A stretch of 64,000 nt of DNA from Verrucomicrobiia bacterium (GCA_026125285.1 JAHCLO010000033.1:1-64000), one strand, 5' to 3'; positions 20,040 through 29,950 are shown, counted from the stretch's first letter. Notes: generated by a model from the letters alone, not told the origin. Program-made: numbers and translations.

Positions 20040-20067
20040 TTGACTTGAAAATGCCGTCTGGTAGCTT
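20040..20067 (+). promoter_or_regulatory. Candidate promoter for rplM-rpsI
   Basis: TTGACT (20040-20045) and TAGCTT (20062-20067), spaced 16 bases, end 26 bases before the rplM ATG. The -10 is weak, but it is the only good candidate in the 220-base divergent spacer between rnhC and rplM. Confidence 0.45.
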
Positions 20068-20093
20068 CTGCCCTCCTTTGAACGGGAATTGAG

Positions 20094-20528
20094 ATGAAAA
20101 CGTATTTACCCAAAGTGAATTTGGATCAGCGCAAATGGCATGTGGTGGATGCCGAGGGCGCCGTGCTGGGCCGGCTGGCGGTGCAGGTGGCCGATATTTT
20201 GAGGGGGCGCAACAAGCCGGTGTACACCCCGCACCTCGACGCCGGAGATTTCGTGGTGGTGGTGAACGCCGAGAAAGTGCGCGTGACGGGCAAGAAGGAA
20301 ACGGAGAAGCGCTTCATGAGTTATTCCGGCTGGAAAGGCGGCGAGAAGTACACCTCCGTCGAAAAACGGCGCGCAACCCAGCCCGAAAAGCTTATCCACC
20401 ACGCCGTCAAAGGTATGATTCCCAAGAATCGGCTCGGGCGGCAGCTACTCACGAAACTCAAGGTTTACAGAGGTCCGAACCACCCGCACGCAGCGCAGAC
20501 GCCGGACACGATCAAGGCCGCCGCCTGA
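20094..20528 (+). CDS. rplM: 50S ribosomal protein L13
   Basis: The 144 residues include WHVVDAEGAVLGRLA near the N-terminus and the family block GMIPKNRLGRQLLTKLKVY. L13 is an early 23S rRNA assembly protein. It is co-transcribed with rpsI 31 bases downstream. Confidence 0.97.
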   Translation: MKTYLPKVNLDQRKWHVVDAEGAVLGRLAVQVADILRGRNKPVYTPHLDAGDFVVVVNAEKVRVTGKKETEKRFMSYSGWKGGEKYTSVEKRRATQPEKLIHHAVKGMIPKNRLGRQLLTKLKVYRGPNHPHAAQTPDTIKAAA

Positions 20529-20559
20529 AGCTTTCTGAACCTTAAACGCAACGCTTACC

Positions 20560-20961
20560 ATGGCAGAAACCAAAACTTCCGAATACCTCGGCACCGGTCG
20601 CCGCAAGACCGCGGTGGCGCGGGTGCGCCTGGCCTCCGGCTCCGGCAAGATCATCGTCAACGGACGCCCCTTTGAAACGTATTTCCCCATTGAAACCCTG
20701 CGGGCAACCGCCTCACAACCGCTGACCGTAACCGGGACCGGCGACAAGCTGGACGCGCGGGTGAGCGTCAGCGGCGGCGGTCCGAACGGACAGGCCGGTG
20801 CGGTCCGGCACGGCATTGCCCGCGCGTTGCTCCAATTCGATGCGGGCCTGCGCTCCTCGCTCAAAGCCGAAGGACTCCTCACGCGGGACCCGCGCATGAA
20901 GGAGCGCAAGAAGTACGGCCAGCCGGGGGCGCGAAAACGCTACCAGTTCTCGAAGCGTTAA
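20560..20961 (+). CDS. rpsI: 30S ribosomal protein S9
   Basis: The 133 residues start MAETKTSEYLGTGRRKTAVARV. The C-terminal tail GARKRYQFSKR reaches the P-site tRNA in the ribosome. Followed by a rho-independent terminator. Confidence 0.97.
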   Translation: MAETKTSEYLGTGRRKTAVARVRLASGSGKIIVNGRPFETYFPIETLRATASQPLTVTGTGDKLDARVSVSGGGPNGQAGAVRHGIARALLQFDAGLRSSLKAEGLLTRDPRMKERKKYGQPGARKRYQFSKR

Positions 20962-20979
20962 TCGGACTGGAGATTTTCA

Positions 20980-21012
20980 AGCCCCGCTGGTTCAATCTGG
21001 CGGGGCTTTTTG
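20980..21012 (+). terminator. Terminator of rplM-rpsI
   Basis: The stem AGCCCCGC (20980-20987)/GCGGGGCT (21000-21007) is followed by TTTTTG. Confidence 0.88.
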
Positions 21013-21092
21013 TTTGGAATGATGGCGGGCGCGATGGAACATGGCCAAGCGCCGCCACGCATCAACGCACGACCTGAACTGGCCCCAGCAAA

Positions 21093-22154
21093 ATGATGAT
21101 CAAGAAAGTTGCCATCGTCGGCGCCTCCGGTTACTCGGGCGAGGAACTGGTGCGCTTGCTCTTATCGCATCCACACGTGGAACTCGCCGCGGTCACCTCG
21201 CGCCAATACGCCGGGCAGACGCTCGCCCAAGTCTTCCCGCGCTTCGCCCATCGCCCCGCCGCCAGGACGCTCCGCTTCAGCGAGCCGAATCCGGAACTGC
21301 TCGCCAAACAAGCCGACCTCGTCTTCCTGGCGCTCCCACATGGCGTAGCCGCCGAATATGCCGTGCCGCTGCTCCAACAAGGTTGCGTGGTGATTGACCT
21401 CAGTGCGGATTTTCGGGTCCGCAATCCGGCGATTTACCAGGAGTTCTACGCCCACGAACATCCCGCGCCCGAATTGCTCCCCAAGGCGGTTTACGGCCTG
21501 CCGGAGATTTATCGCGCCGAAATCCAGCAAGCCACGCTCGTCGCCTCGCCGGGTTGTTACCCCACCAGCATCCTGTTGCCGGTGATTCCCCTGCTCCGGG
21601 CGGGCTTGATCAAATCCGACGGCATCATCGCCGATTCCCTCAGCGGCGTGAGCGGGGCCGGGCGCAAAGCCGAACTCGATTATCTGTTCGTGGAATGTAA
21701 CGAAAGCGCCCGGGCCTACGGCGTGCCCAAACACCGGCATCTGTCGGAGATCGAACAGGAACTCTCGGTCGCCGCCGGGGCCAGCGTGACCATCCAGTTC
21801 ACCCCGCACCTGATTCCAGTCAATCGTGGCATCCTCACGACGCTTTACCTGGCGCCGGTCAGGCATTTCAAGGAGGCCGCCAGCGTTGCGGCCCTCGGCG
21901 AAAAGATTGGCAACTGTTACCGGGCGGCCTACGGCAATGAACCTTTCGTGCGTTTGCTCGAAGGTAAAGCCCTGCCGGACACGAAGAACGTCTGCGGGAC
22001 GAACGTAATCGAAATCGCCTGGCGACTTGACCCGCGCACGGGACGGTTGCTCGTCTTCAGCGCGGAGGACAATCTTGTGAAAGGCGCGAGCGGCCAAGCG
22101 GTCCAGAGTATGAACTTGATCGGTGGATTCTCGGAAACCGCGGGGCTCGTATGA
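21093..22154 (+). CDS. argC: N-acetyl-gamma-glutamyl-phosphate reductase
   Basis: The third step of arginine synthesis: NADPH-dependent reduction of N-acetylglutamyl phosphate to the semialdehyde. The 353 residues have a Rossmann start VAIVGASGYSGEELVRLL, the catalytic Cys in SPGCYPTS, and a C-terminal GAS GQAVQ segment. Met1/Met2 are adjacent, so the start is uncertain by one codon. Followed by argJ after 140 bases. Confidence 0.96.
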   Translation: MMIKKVAIVGASGYSGEELVRLLLSHPHVELAAVTSRQYAGQTLAQVFPRFAHRPAARTLRFSEPNPELLAKQADLVFLALPHGVAAEYAVPLLQQGCVVIDLSADFRVRNPAIYQEFYAHEHPAPELLPKAVYGLPEIYRAEIQQATLVASPGCYPTSILLPVIPLLRAGLIKSDGIIADSLSGVSGAGRKAELDYLFVECNESARAYGVPKHRHLSEIEQELSVAAGASVTIQFTPHLIPVNRGILTTLYLAPVRHFKEAASVAALGEKIGNCYRAAYGNEPFVRLLEGKALPDTKNVCGTNVIEIAWRLDPRTGRLLVFSAEDNLVKGASGQAVQSMNLIGGFSETAGLV

Positions 22155-22294
22155 TCCATTGGGCGAGTCATTGGCACGCCAAGTCCGAGGCTCTTCCAGG
22201 CGAAGGTCCGGCCGGGGAAACGCGAAGCTTGAGCAACGGACGCAAAACAGTTTCAACCGCCGGCAATAAGTGACACAATCCAATTGGCAAACGG

Positions 22295-23620
22295 ATGAAA
22301 TCAACCATCAAACACATCTCCGGTTCGGTGGTCGCGCCCAAAGGTTTTCTGGCCAGCGGGGTTTTCTGCGACATCAAACGTCTCGGCACCGGCAAAGGTT
22401 CGCAAAGAGGCGCCAAGCGTGATCTGGCCTTGATTGTTTCCGAGGTGCCCGCGACCGTCGCCGGCATGTTCACCACGAATCAAGTTTGTGCCGCGCCGGT
22501 GAAGGTTTGTGTTGAGCGTGTCAAACAGGGCCTGGCGCAGGCGATAGTGGTCAACTCGGGCAATGCCAACGCCTGCACCGGCCGGCAAGGGATGCAGGAT
22601 GCGCGCGAAATGACGGCGCTGGCCGCGAAGTTGCTCCGCATGCCTGCCGGTCATGTCCTGGTCGGCTCCACCGGGCGCATCGGGGTGACGATGCCGATGG
22701 AGAGCATCTGGTCCGGCATCGGCGAGGCGGTGGCGTTGCTCGATGATTCGCCGGAAAGCGCGGCCCAGGCGGCGGAAGCCATCCTGACCAGTGACACGCG
22801 CCCGAAACACATCGCGGTGGAATTCAAGCTCCGGGGCAAGCGCGTCCGCATTGGCGGCATCTGCAAGGGGGCCGGGATGATTCAACCTGGCATGAGTGCC
22901 ACCGGCAAGCGCCCCGCGGCGTTGCCGCTTCACGCCACCATGCTTTGCTTCCTCACGACGGACGCCGCCATCGAAGCCCGAACCCTCCAGGCGTGCCTCC
23001 GCGAAGCCGTCGCTCAGAGTTTCAATCGCATCACCGTGGACGGCGACATGAGCACCAATGACACCGTACTCGTGTTGGCCAATGGACTGGCGGACAATTT
23101 GAAACTACAGGGACCGGGCGCCCACAGCACCGTTTTTCAATCGGCACTGAATCATGTTTGCCTTGAACTGGCGAAGATGATCGTGCGCGACGGCGAGGGC
23201 GTGCATCGGATCGTAACGGTGCGCGTCAGCGGCGCAAAAACCGTGGCCGAAGCTGACGCCGCGGCCCGCGCGGTCGCGAACAGCGCCCTGGTGAAGACCA
23301 GTTGGCACGGCGGGGATCCCAACTGGGGCCGCATTCTGGATGCGCTCGGTTACAGCCCGGCAACCGTGGTCGAAGAAAAGGTGGACCTCGGCTACAGTGC
23401 GCCGGGCAGCCGGCAGATTCTGTGGAGTCTCCGGCGTGGACAGCCAACGCCGGCGACCTTCAAACAACTCTGTACCGCAGTCGCACCGAAGGAATTTGAT
23501 TTACACGTTCACTTGAACCTCGGCAAGGCCAGTGCGGTGATGTATGCCGCTGATCTCACCGAGCAATACGTGGATTTCAACAAGGGCGATGTAACCGACC
23601 CCGCGACGCTGGGCGGCTGA
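22295..23620 (+). CDS. argJ: Bifunctional glutamate N-acetyltransferase / amino-acid acetyltransferase
   Basis: ArgJ recycles the acetyl group from acetylornithine to glutamate and can also make N-acetylglutamate from acetyl-CoA. The 441 residues contain ICKGAGMIQPGM and then HATMLCFLTTDA, where the Thr after Ala is the self-cleavage and catalytic nucleophile separating the alpha and beta chains. The C-terminal part has SWHGGDPNWGRILDALGYS. With argC it forms an acetyl-cycle pair. Confidence 0.95.
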   Translation: MKSTIKHISGSVVAPKGFLASGVFCDIKRLGTGKGSQRGAKRDLALIVSEVPATVAGMFTTNQVCAAPVKVCVERVKQGLAQAIVVNSGNANACTGRQGMQDAREMTALAAKLLRMPAGHVLVGSTGRIGVTMPMESIWSGIGEAVALLDDSPESAAQAAEAILTSDTRPKHIAVEFKLRGKRVRIGGICKGAGMIQPGMSATGKRPAALPLHATMLCFLTTDAAIEARTLQACLREAVAQSFNRITVDGDMSTNDTVLVLANGLADNLKLQGPGAHSTVFQSALNHVCLELAKMIVRDGEGVHRIVTVRVSGAKTVAEADAAARAVANSALVKTSWHGGDPNWGRILDALGYSPATVVEEKVDLGYSAPGSRQILWSLRRGQPTPATFKQLCTAVAPKEFDLHVHLNLGKASAVMYAADLTEQYVDFNKGDVTDPATLGG

Positions 23621-23630
23621 ACTCAATGGC

Positions 23631-24518
23631 ATGTTGAACCTGGAACAACTGGCCAACCTGGTGGAAATTCATCGCGCTGCGGCGGCAGCACAGGTTCGGG
23701 AATTCTCCCTCGGCGGCCGCGCGCTCGCCTTCAACTCCCGGCCCGCGATCATGGGCGTGATCAATCTCTCGGCGGATTCCTGGTATCGCGAGAGTGTTTG
23801 TTTGACTGCGGAAGCCGCGATTCGGCGGGGGCGAGTGCTTTGCGCGCAGGGGGCGGACATTCTGGACGTGGGGGCGGAGTCCACTCTGGCTCACGCCGCG
23901 CGCGTGGATGACGCCGCGCAAAAACGCCGGCTGCTGCCGGTCGTCAAGGAGTTGCGCGCCGCCGGTGCCTTGATCTCCGTGGAAACCTACCAACCGGCGG
24001 TAACGCGCGCCTGTCTGGAAGCGGGAGCGAACATTCTGAATCTCACCGGCACAGATCGCAGCGAGGAACTGTTCCGCCTGGTGGCCGCGCATGATGCGGC
24101 GGTTATCATCTGTTATGTGCAGGGACCGAACGTGCGCGAAGTTGGGGATTTCGATTTGAGCGCCGATCCGGTCCCCATGATGCACGACTACTTCCAGCGG
24201 CAGATTGAACTCGCCCAACGGCACGGCGTCCAAAAAATCTTCATAGACCCGGGCTTGGGATTCTATTACCGCAACCTGCAGGACAGCGCCGTGCGCGTGC
24301 GGCATCAGATGAACGTGTTCCTCAACAGCTTTCGTCTGCGCACGCTGGGCTTTCCGGTTTGCCATGCGCTGCCGCATGCGTTCGAGTTTTTTGGCGAGGA
24401 AGTGCGCGGTGCCGAACCGTTTTTCAGCGTGCTGGCGGCCCTGGGCAAGACTGACTTGTTCCGCACCCACGAAGTGCCGCGCGTGAAGGCGGTGCTGGAC
24501 ACCCTGCAAGCCTTCTGA
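23631..24518 (+). CDS. Dihydropteroate-synthase-like pterin-binding protein, divergent
   Basis: The 295 residues have a TIM-barrel pattern of the pterin-binding family: IMGVINLSADSW, GADILDVGAEST, IFIDPGLGFYYRN. Each motif departs from canonical FolP: NVTPDSFSDGG is NLSADSWYRES, and GGESTRPG is GAESTLAHA. The catalytic sulfonamide-site loop is therefore altered. It starts 10 bases after argJ and is probably in the same transcript. It may be a paralogue with a different pterin or one-carbon substrate rather than the housekeeping folate enzyme. Family assignment is confident, reaction unknown. Confidence 0.75.
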   Translation: MLNLEQLANLVEIHRAAAAAQVREFSLGGRALAFNSRPAIMGVINLSADSWYRESVCLTAEAAIRRGRVLCAQGADILDVGAESTLAHAARVDDAAQKRRLLPVVKELRAAGALISVETYQPAVTRACLEAGANILNLTGTDRSEELFRLVAAHDAAVIICYVQGPNVREVGDFDLSADPVPMMHDYFQRQIELAQRHGVQKIFIDPGLGFYYRNLQDSAVRVRHQMNVFLNSFRLRTLGFPVCHALPHAFEFFGEEVRGAEPFFSVLAALGKTDLFRTHEVPRVKAVLDTLQAF

Positions 24519-24539
24519 CGAGGAGCGGTGGTCGTTCGG

Positions 24540-25526
24540 TCACACCCGGCGGCAGAGGAACACGCCTTCCTCCTGCGAATCCGTGAGCCACTGTTGCCGC
24601 ACTTCAAGACCCTGTTCTCCCAACAGACGATTCACGGACTGCGGTGTATAGCGGTAGGAGAAGAACAACCGCAACGTTTCGCCCGCCCGGAAGGCGATCA
24701 ATTCATCCTCGATTTGGACTTCGGTGGCCGCGCCGAAATGAAAATGGCCGGCCACACGTTTGAGGCCGCTGCCCGCGGGATCGTCTTCCACCCCGAAGCG
24801 CAATTCCCCGGCGGTGGGCGAAACGCCGAGATCATACAGGAAGGTCAACAGCCAGTCGTGCGTGAGCGGATTATCGTATTGTGGCAGGATTTGTTGAACC
24901 CCGGTGGCGTAGTCCGCACCGGGCGCAAGGTTGGCGCTGAAGAGCAACCCATCTTCCGGGCGGATCAAAGCCGCAAGTTTGGGCAGGATGGAGCGTGGCT
25001 CGAAATTCGGAATCATGCCGAAGAAGGTAATGAGGCGCGCGGAATCTAACCGACTCTGTTGCTCCAGAACTCGCGGTAGGTCATCGGCTGAATTCAGATC
25101 GCAGACCAGCGGATGACATTTTTCGTCTGGGAGGACCGCCAGCGCCGCCTGCCGCGCCACCAGCACCATCGCCGTGCTCACGTCGCACGGGGTGTAAAAG
25201 GTTTCTTTTCCGAGATTGGCCAGTTGGCGGAGCAGGCGCGTGTCCTTCTGCCCACCACCACAGCCCAAACCAATCAGATGCACGCGAAGCGCGTTTAGTC
25301 CGGCCAGCGCTGCGGCAAAACCCCTTTCATAAACCGCCAGACAACCGGCATCGGTGCGCGAAGGTGAGTAAGCTTGGTGCAATCTCAACCACTTGAGCGT
25401 CTGCTTGACACTGTCGTAATGAAACTTCTGGTTCACCTGCCGGGTGCGCAACGACTCCAACAGGTCGCGGCGCACCGCGTCTGGAAACTGGCTGGCGTGA
25501 ATGGCGACATTGGCGACGGACGACAT
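24540..25526 (-). CDS. EgtD-like (histidine-specific) SAM-dependent methyltransferase family protein
   Basis: The 328 residues resemble the Methyltransf_33/EgtD family. QKFHYDSVKQTLKWLRLHQA and then YSPSRTD is the family N-terminal substrate region, and VHLIGLGCGGGQKDTRLLRQL the SAM motif. EgtD trimethylates histidine in ergothioneine synthesis. The usual partner EgtB is not in this window, and the loop FFGMIPNFEP differs from the more usual FLGSTIGNF. The substrate may therefore differ. Convergent with the folP-like gene. Confidence 0.75.
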   Translation of the reverse strand: MSSVANVAIHASQFPDAVRRDLLESLRTRQVNQKFHYDSVKQTLKWLRLHQAYSPSRTDAGCLAVYERGFAAALAGLNALRVHLIGLGCGGGQKDTRLLRQLANLGKETFYTPCDVSTAMVLVARQAALAVLPDEKCHPLVCDLNSADDLPRVLEQQSRLDSARLITFFGMIPNFEPRSILPKLAALIRPEDGLLFSANLAPGADYATGVQQILPQYDNPLTHDWLLTFLYDLGVSPTAGELRFGVEDDPAGSGLKRVAGHFHFGAATEVQIEDELIAFRAGETLRLFFSYRYTPQSVNRLLGEQGLEVRQQWLTDSQEEGVFLCRRV

Positions 25527-25586
25527 GCCGTGGTTGTCGCCGATTCTTCACCGCATGACAAGTCCGGGACTGGGATCGCACCCCGG

Positions 25587-28500
25587 TCACGGCCGGAACA
25601 GCCGGAAGAATCTCGTTTCGGGCGCAATGGGCAGTGTGACGGAAATCACTGACCCATTCGTTTGCCACACGGCGATTGCGTTGGTCCAGCCATCGGTCCA
25701 ACTCGTGCTGAACGCCAGAGTTTGCAGTGAGAAATCACCGGCCCACACCGGCCAGGATAGCACGACATTGGTGCCCGTTTGGGCGATGGCAAGCGTCGGG
25801 GCCGGGTGCAACGGATTGATTGTGACGGTGCCGCTGAGGTATTCGGCGGGCAGTTCCTCCGCCAGCGCATCAGAAACGCAGCGGGTAGCCAACTGATCGG
25901 TCAGGGTGATGGGAAAAGCTCCATTTGCGCCGGCCGCCGCCGTCAAGCTGACTTCCACAAGTTGCCTCGCACCAGCCCCAAAACTTTGGCCGGTTGGCAG
26001 CGCGAGCACCAAGCCGAGTCGGCCCAAGCCTGATTGAGTAGTGTTCACCGTCAGGCTGGCTCCGCCCAAACCGCTGACCAGCTTCACAGTGTTGATGGTC
26101 AGCGCCGCAGGATCGAGACTGAGCGTGAAGCCCAGCGCGTTTTCATCACCTTGGGCTTCCAGCTCGACGATGACGGCCGCACTCTCGCCCTGGAGCAAGT
26201 TCGTGCTGCTGATGCGGACCTGGCGGCTGCCGGGCATGGTGTTACCAGTGGGCGCGCTCTCAGTGGTTGGACCACCAATGGCGACCACCGGATCAAGCCC
26301 CGCCACATAACGTCCGACCTGAACCCAATCGGTGACTTTGATTTGGCCATCACCCAGCGTCGCGCGCGGCGCGGTGTCAGCCCGCTGGAATTCGAGGCCG
26401 GCGGCGGCAGTGTCGAGCCGGGCGGCAAAACGCGCCGCCTGCCCCGAATCTGCGAAAGTGACGGCTTGGTTGCCGCTGGGCCGCGGAAACACGTCACCCT
26501 CAAAGACCGTGGGAGTGAGCGTAACCGTGCCGTTCTGATAATTGACCGGGAGTGCCTGGAGTTGATCGTTATACAATTCCCGTGGCACTGGCAGGTCGCC
26601 GAAGGTGAAGGCGGCGTTGACCGGGGCGGGCCCCGCCCAAAGGAAGGAGTCGAAGTGAACACGTGCCAACACCTGCGTTCCCACCGGAAAGGCCATGCCG
26701 GGCGGGAACGACACCGCCAGGCCAAGCCGTCCCAATCCGATCTGGCTCGTGTTTAAGAGCACGCTGGCGCCGGACACACTTTCGCCCCAACTGACACTGG
26801 CGAATGTAACTCGCTGCGTGTTGAAGTTCAGGCTCAAACCCAGCGTGTTTTCGTTGCCGTTGGCGGCCAGCGTGATCGGGACGGTCACGGGTGTGCCGGC
26901 CATGGCGTTTGTGCCCCACGCGCGAATGACCGGGGTGGGCAGGGTGACGGTAAGCGTCGCTTCGCTGCCTATGACGGAGCCAGCGATGTTGGTGACCTGC
27001 GCGGAGTAGCTCCCCCCGTGACTGACCTGAACGTTGGTCAGCGTGAGCGAGGCATTGGTTGCGCCGGCCAGATTGGCGCCGTTGAAACGCCATTGGTACT
27101 CCAGCGGCGGGGAGCCGGCAGCAACGACATTCAGCGTGATATTCGCGCCGGCCAGAACGTTGACGCTTTGAGGGTGAGCCGAGAGGGAGGGCGGGATTGG
27201 CACCACGCACTTTCCCGCACTGCTGGCGTTGTAGAGAGCCTGAACTTCGTCGGTGGCGAGCGCGCGATTGTAGATGGCCACTTCATCCAGCAGGCCATAG
27301 AAGGTGTTGCCCCCGCCATCCCCGCGGCCCCCGATGGCGCCACTGGTGCCGAAAGTGAACCCGGGATTGTAACTGCCCGGAGCAGGATACGCGACCCCGT
27401 TGACGTAGAACACGACCGTGCCTCCGGCCTTGGTCACGGCGATGTGGTTCCAATTTGTGTTGGCGACCGGTGAGGAAATAATAACGGCACTCACACCTGC
27501 TTTGGAGAGGAACAGGCTGCCGTCGTCGAACATTCCAAGACTGTAGCCACCGTGTCCGTAGGCGATGATGTCGCCGCCCGGACCGGAGAGTTGATCGAGA
27601 GAAATGACTGAAGCACTGGATCGCTTGATCCATGCTTCCATGGTCAAGTCCTGGAGTTGCAGGTTTGCGGGATTGCCAAAGAGCACAAAGTCCGCGTTCC
27701 CATCGAAAACAAAAGCCTGTCCCGTACGGCCGGTTCCATAACCCGTATTTCCCATCAGCACTCCGGGACTTCCGCTGCCGGCGTCCAGGCTATTACCTTC
27801 CGCCCGCCACCAACTGACCAAACCAGCGGGCGGCGTGACACACGGTGGCGTGGGCACCACGGTAAGCACAGCCACCGCACTGGTTACCGCCCCGTACGAA
27901 TTGGTAATCACCACCGAATAACTCCCCGCGTCGGAAAACTGGGCCTCTGGAAGGGTCAACGTGGCTTCATTCGATCCTACGCGGTTGGTCTCATTGAATC
28001 GCCACTGATAGGCCAGCGGGAACGTGCCGGTCGCCATGATGCTGAACGCGGCGTGGGCGCCGACGACGACGGTTTGATCGGACGGTTGGGCGACAATCGT
28101 CGGCGCGGAGGGCGTGGTGCATTTGCCACTTGAACCTGCGTCGTAAATAGCCTGGATTTCGGCAGCCGGAAGCGCGCGCGAGTAGAGTGCCACTTCATCA
28201 ATCAATCCGTTAAACGCGATGGGCCCAAAGGGAGCCGTGACGGGTCGGTAGCCAATATACAAATCCGCACCGGTCCCCGCCGAAAAGCTTCCCAACGATG
28301 ATGTCGCGGCGGTGGCCCCATTTACATAAATCCTCGCGAGGCCGGTCGTCTTGTCATAAGTCACGGCAATATGTTGGAAACCATGGTTGGTGATCATCCC
28401 ACCCGCGGTTTGGATGAGATGCAGATTGCCGCTGGAGTCAACCAGGTCCGCGTAAACCGAACCGGCACTCTGAACACTCAGCCAGAGCAGCGTGCCGTAC

Positions 28501-29777
28501 ATTCCACCGCCCGGAGCCCATTCCAAGATCGGCTGTTGCGCCGAGGTGGCCGGATTGACCCAAGCCTCAATAGTCAGTCCACTGCCGCTGCCAACATTCA
28601 GCGAAGGTGAGGCAGGGATCCTCACATGGTTGCCCCCGCCATTGAAACTGAAGCTTTGGTCCACCTTACCTGGACCGTAAGCAGCCCCATTCAAAAAAGT
28701 GCCATTATTGGTGCCAACGAAATCGTTGGCATCTCCATTTCCGGACCACCAACTGACCAGACCCAACGGTGGATCTGCACACGGCGGCGCCGCCAGCGTC
28801 AGCACCGCCACGGAACTGGTCGCCGCGCCGTAGAGATTGGTGACCACCACGGAGTAGTCGCCCGTGTTGGCGGCCTGAACATTGGCGAGCGTAAGGGTCG
28901 GATCATCCATGCTCAACAGGTTGGTTTCGTTGAATCGCCAATGATAGGTCAGAGGCGGCGTGCCTACCGCCATGACGGTGAAACTGGCGCTGCCACCCAC
29001 GGCGACGGTCTGATTGGCGGGTTGCTCCCGGATTACGGGTGGGCCAGCACATTTGCCGTTCGTATCGGCCTGGAAGATTGCCTGTAACTCTGTTGCCGTG
29101 AGCGCGCGGTCATACACGGACAATTCATCAATCGCGCCATAGAAACTCGCCGCGAGATCGTCCCCTTGCGCGCCAATGGCGAAGGAACTGGCAAACGCGA
29201 AAACGGTGTCGTAGGCCGGCGCCGAGTAGGCGATCCCATCCACATAGAAGACCACGCTGCTTCCCTGCTTGGTTACCGCCACATGATGCCAGTTGGTGTC
29301 GGTGACGGCGCTGTCTATCCCAACGCTGCTGAGTCCCACCCGGCTGAGATACAGTCGCCCGTTGCTTTCAATGCCAAGCGCGTAACCACCCCAGCCGTGC
29401 GAAAAGAGATTGCCGAAGGTGGGAGAACTCAATGAGGTGACAGTAGCACTCGCCCGTTTGACCCACGTTTCGATGGAGAAGTTCTGCAATTGCAGATTCG
29501 TGGGGTTGCCCAGGTTCACGGCGTCGTTGTTGCCATCGAAAACGAACGCCTGGCCCACCCGGCCTGTGCCAACGGTGGTGTTGCCGGCCAATGCGCCAGG
29601 ATTCGCGCCAGTCGCATCCTGGGCGTTCCCTTCGGCCCGCCACCAACTCACGAGGCCGGCGGGCGCCATGACACAGTTTGTGGCGTCGGCGAGACTTCTG
29701 GTTTCGGTGAAGAGCCCGCAGGTCAACGTGGCTGACAGAAAGGCAACCAGCAGGGATGAACGAGGAATAGTCTTCAT
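25587..29777 (-). CDS. Large secreted LamG / Ig-like / cohesin-like / dockerin-like protein
   Basis: The 1396-residue product begins with a signal peptide (MKTIPRSSLLVAFLSATLTC). Three alternating units follow: LamG domains (approximately residues 37-230, 335-545, 650-850, each opening PxGLVSWW) and Ig-like domains (approximately 247-325, 557-635, 857-940, each ending in a VTN-SYG/VLTV-type strand). Two cohesin-like beta domains (about 947-1080 and 1180-1310, both with the repeated GLGRLGL pattern) surround a dockerin-like stretch (about 1092-1165, DGQIKVTDWVQVGRYVAGLD). A C-terminal module ends FFRLFRP. It probably binds surface glycans or assembles extracellularly. A GTG/ATG further upstream (29876) adds 33 residues that would spoil the signal peptide, so 29777 is chosen. 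Substrate unknown. Confidence 0.85.
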   Translation of the reverse strand: MKTIPRSSLLVAFLSATLTCGLFTETRSLADATNCVMAPAGLVSWWRAEGNAQDATGANPGALAGNTTVGTGRVGQAFVFDGNNDAVNLGNPTNLQLQNFSIETWVKRASATVTSLSSPTFGNLFSHGWGGYALGIESNGRLYLSRVGLSSVGIDSAVTDTNWHHVAVTKQGSSVVFYVDGIAYSAPAYDTVFAFASSFAIGAQGDDLAASFYGAIDELSVYDRALTATELQAIFQADTNGKCAGPPVIREQPANQTVAVGGSASFTVMAVGTPPLTYHWRFNETNLLSMDDPTLTLANVQAANTGDYSVVVTNLYGAATSSVAVLTLAAPPCADPPLGLVSWWSGNGDANDFVGTNNGTFLNGAAYGPGKVDQSFSFNGGGNHVRIPASPSLNVGSGSGLTIEAWVNPATSAQQPILEWAPGGGMYGTLLWLSVQSAGSVYADLVDSSGNLHLIQTAGGMITNHGFQHIAVTYDKTTGLARIYVNGATAATSSLGSFSAGTGADLYIGYRPVTAPFGPIAFNGLIDEVALYSRALPAAEIQAIYDAGSSGKCTTPSAPTIVAQPSDQTVVVGAHAAFSIMATGTFPLAYQWRFNETNRVGSNEATLTLPEAQFSDAGSYSVVITNSYGAVTSAVAVLTVVPTPPCVTPPAGLVSWWRAEGNSLDAGSGSPGVLMGNTGYGTGRTGQAFVFDGNADFVLFGNPANLQLQDLTMEAWIKRSSASVISLDQLSGPGGDIIAYGHGGYSLGMFDDGSLFLSKAGVSAVIISSPVANTNWNHIAVTKAGGTVVFYVNGVAYPAPGSYNPGFTFGTSGAIGGRGDGGGNTFYGLLDEVAIYNRALATDEVQALYNASSAGKCVVPIPPSLSAHPQSVNVLAGANITLNVVAAGSPPLEYQWRFNGANLAGATNASLTLTNVQVSHGGSYSAQVTNIAGSVIGSEATLTVTLPTPVIRAWGTNAMAGTPVTVPITLAANGNENTLGLSLNFNTQRVTFASVSWGESVSGASVLLNTSQIGLGRLGLAVSFPPGMAFPVGTQVLARVHFDSFLWAGPAPVNAAFTFGDLPVPRELYNDQLQALPVNYQNGTVTLTPTVFEGDVFPRPSGNQAVTFADSGQAARFAARLDTAAAGLEFQRADTAPRATLGDGQIKVTDWVQVGRYVAGLDPVVAIGGPTTESAPTGNTMPGSRQVRISSTNLLQGESAAVIVELEAQGDENALGFTLSLDPAALTINTVKLVSGLGGASLTVNTTQSGLGRLGLVLALPTGQSFGAGARQLVEVSLTAAAGANGAFPITLTDQLATRCVSDALAEELPAEYLSGTVTINPLHPAPTLAIAQTGTNVVLSWPVWAGDFSLQTLAFSTSWTDGWTNAIAVWQTNGSVISVTLPIAPETRFFRLFRP

Positions 29778-29950
29778 GGTTAGCTCGTTGAGTTTGGTTG
29801 GAAACCTGTCGCGTTTTTCCCACGCACCACGAGCATTGTCGAGAACATTCACGGGAAAATCCTTAGAAACACCCAAGAGCCATGAGTAATTGAACGACCT
29901 GTGGGCCTGTGTTCGCGACGCCGGTGGGCCATCCCGGAAACGTCACATCG

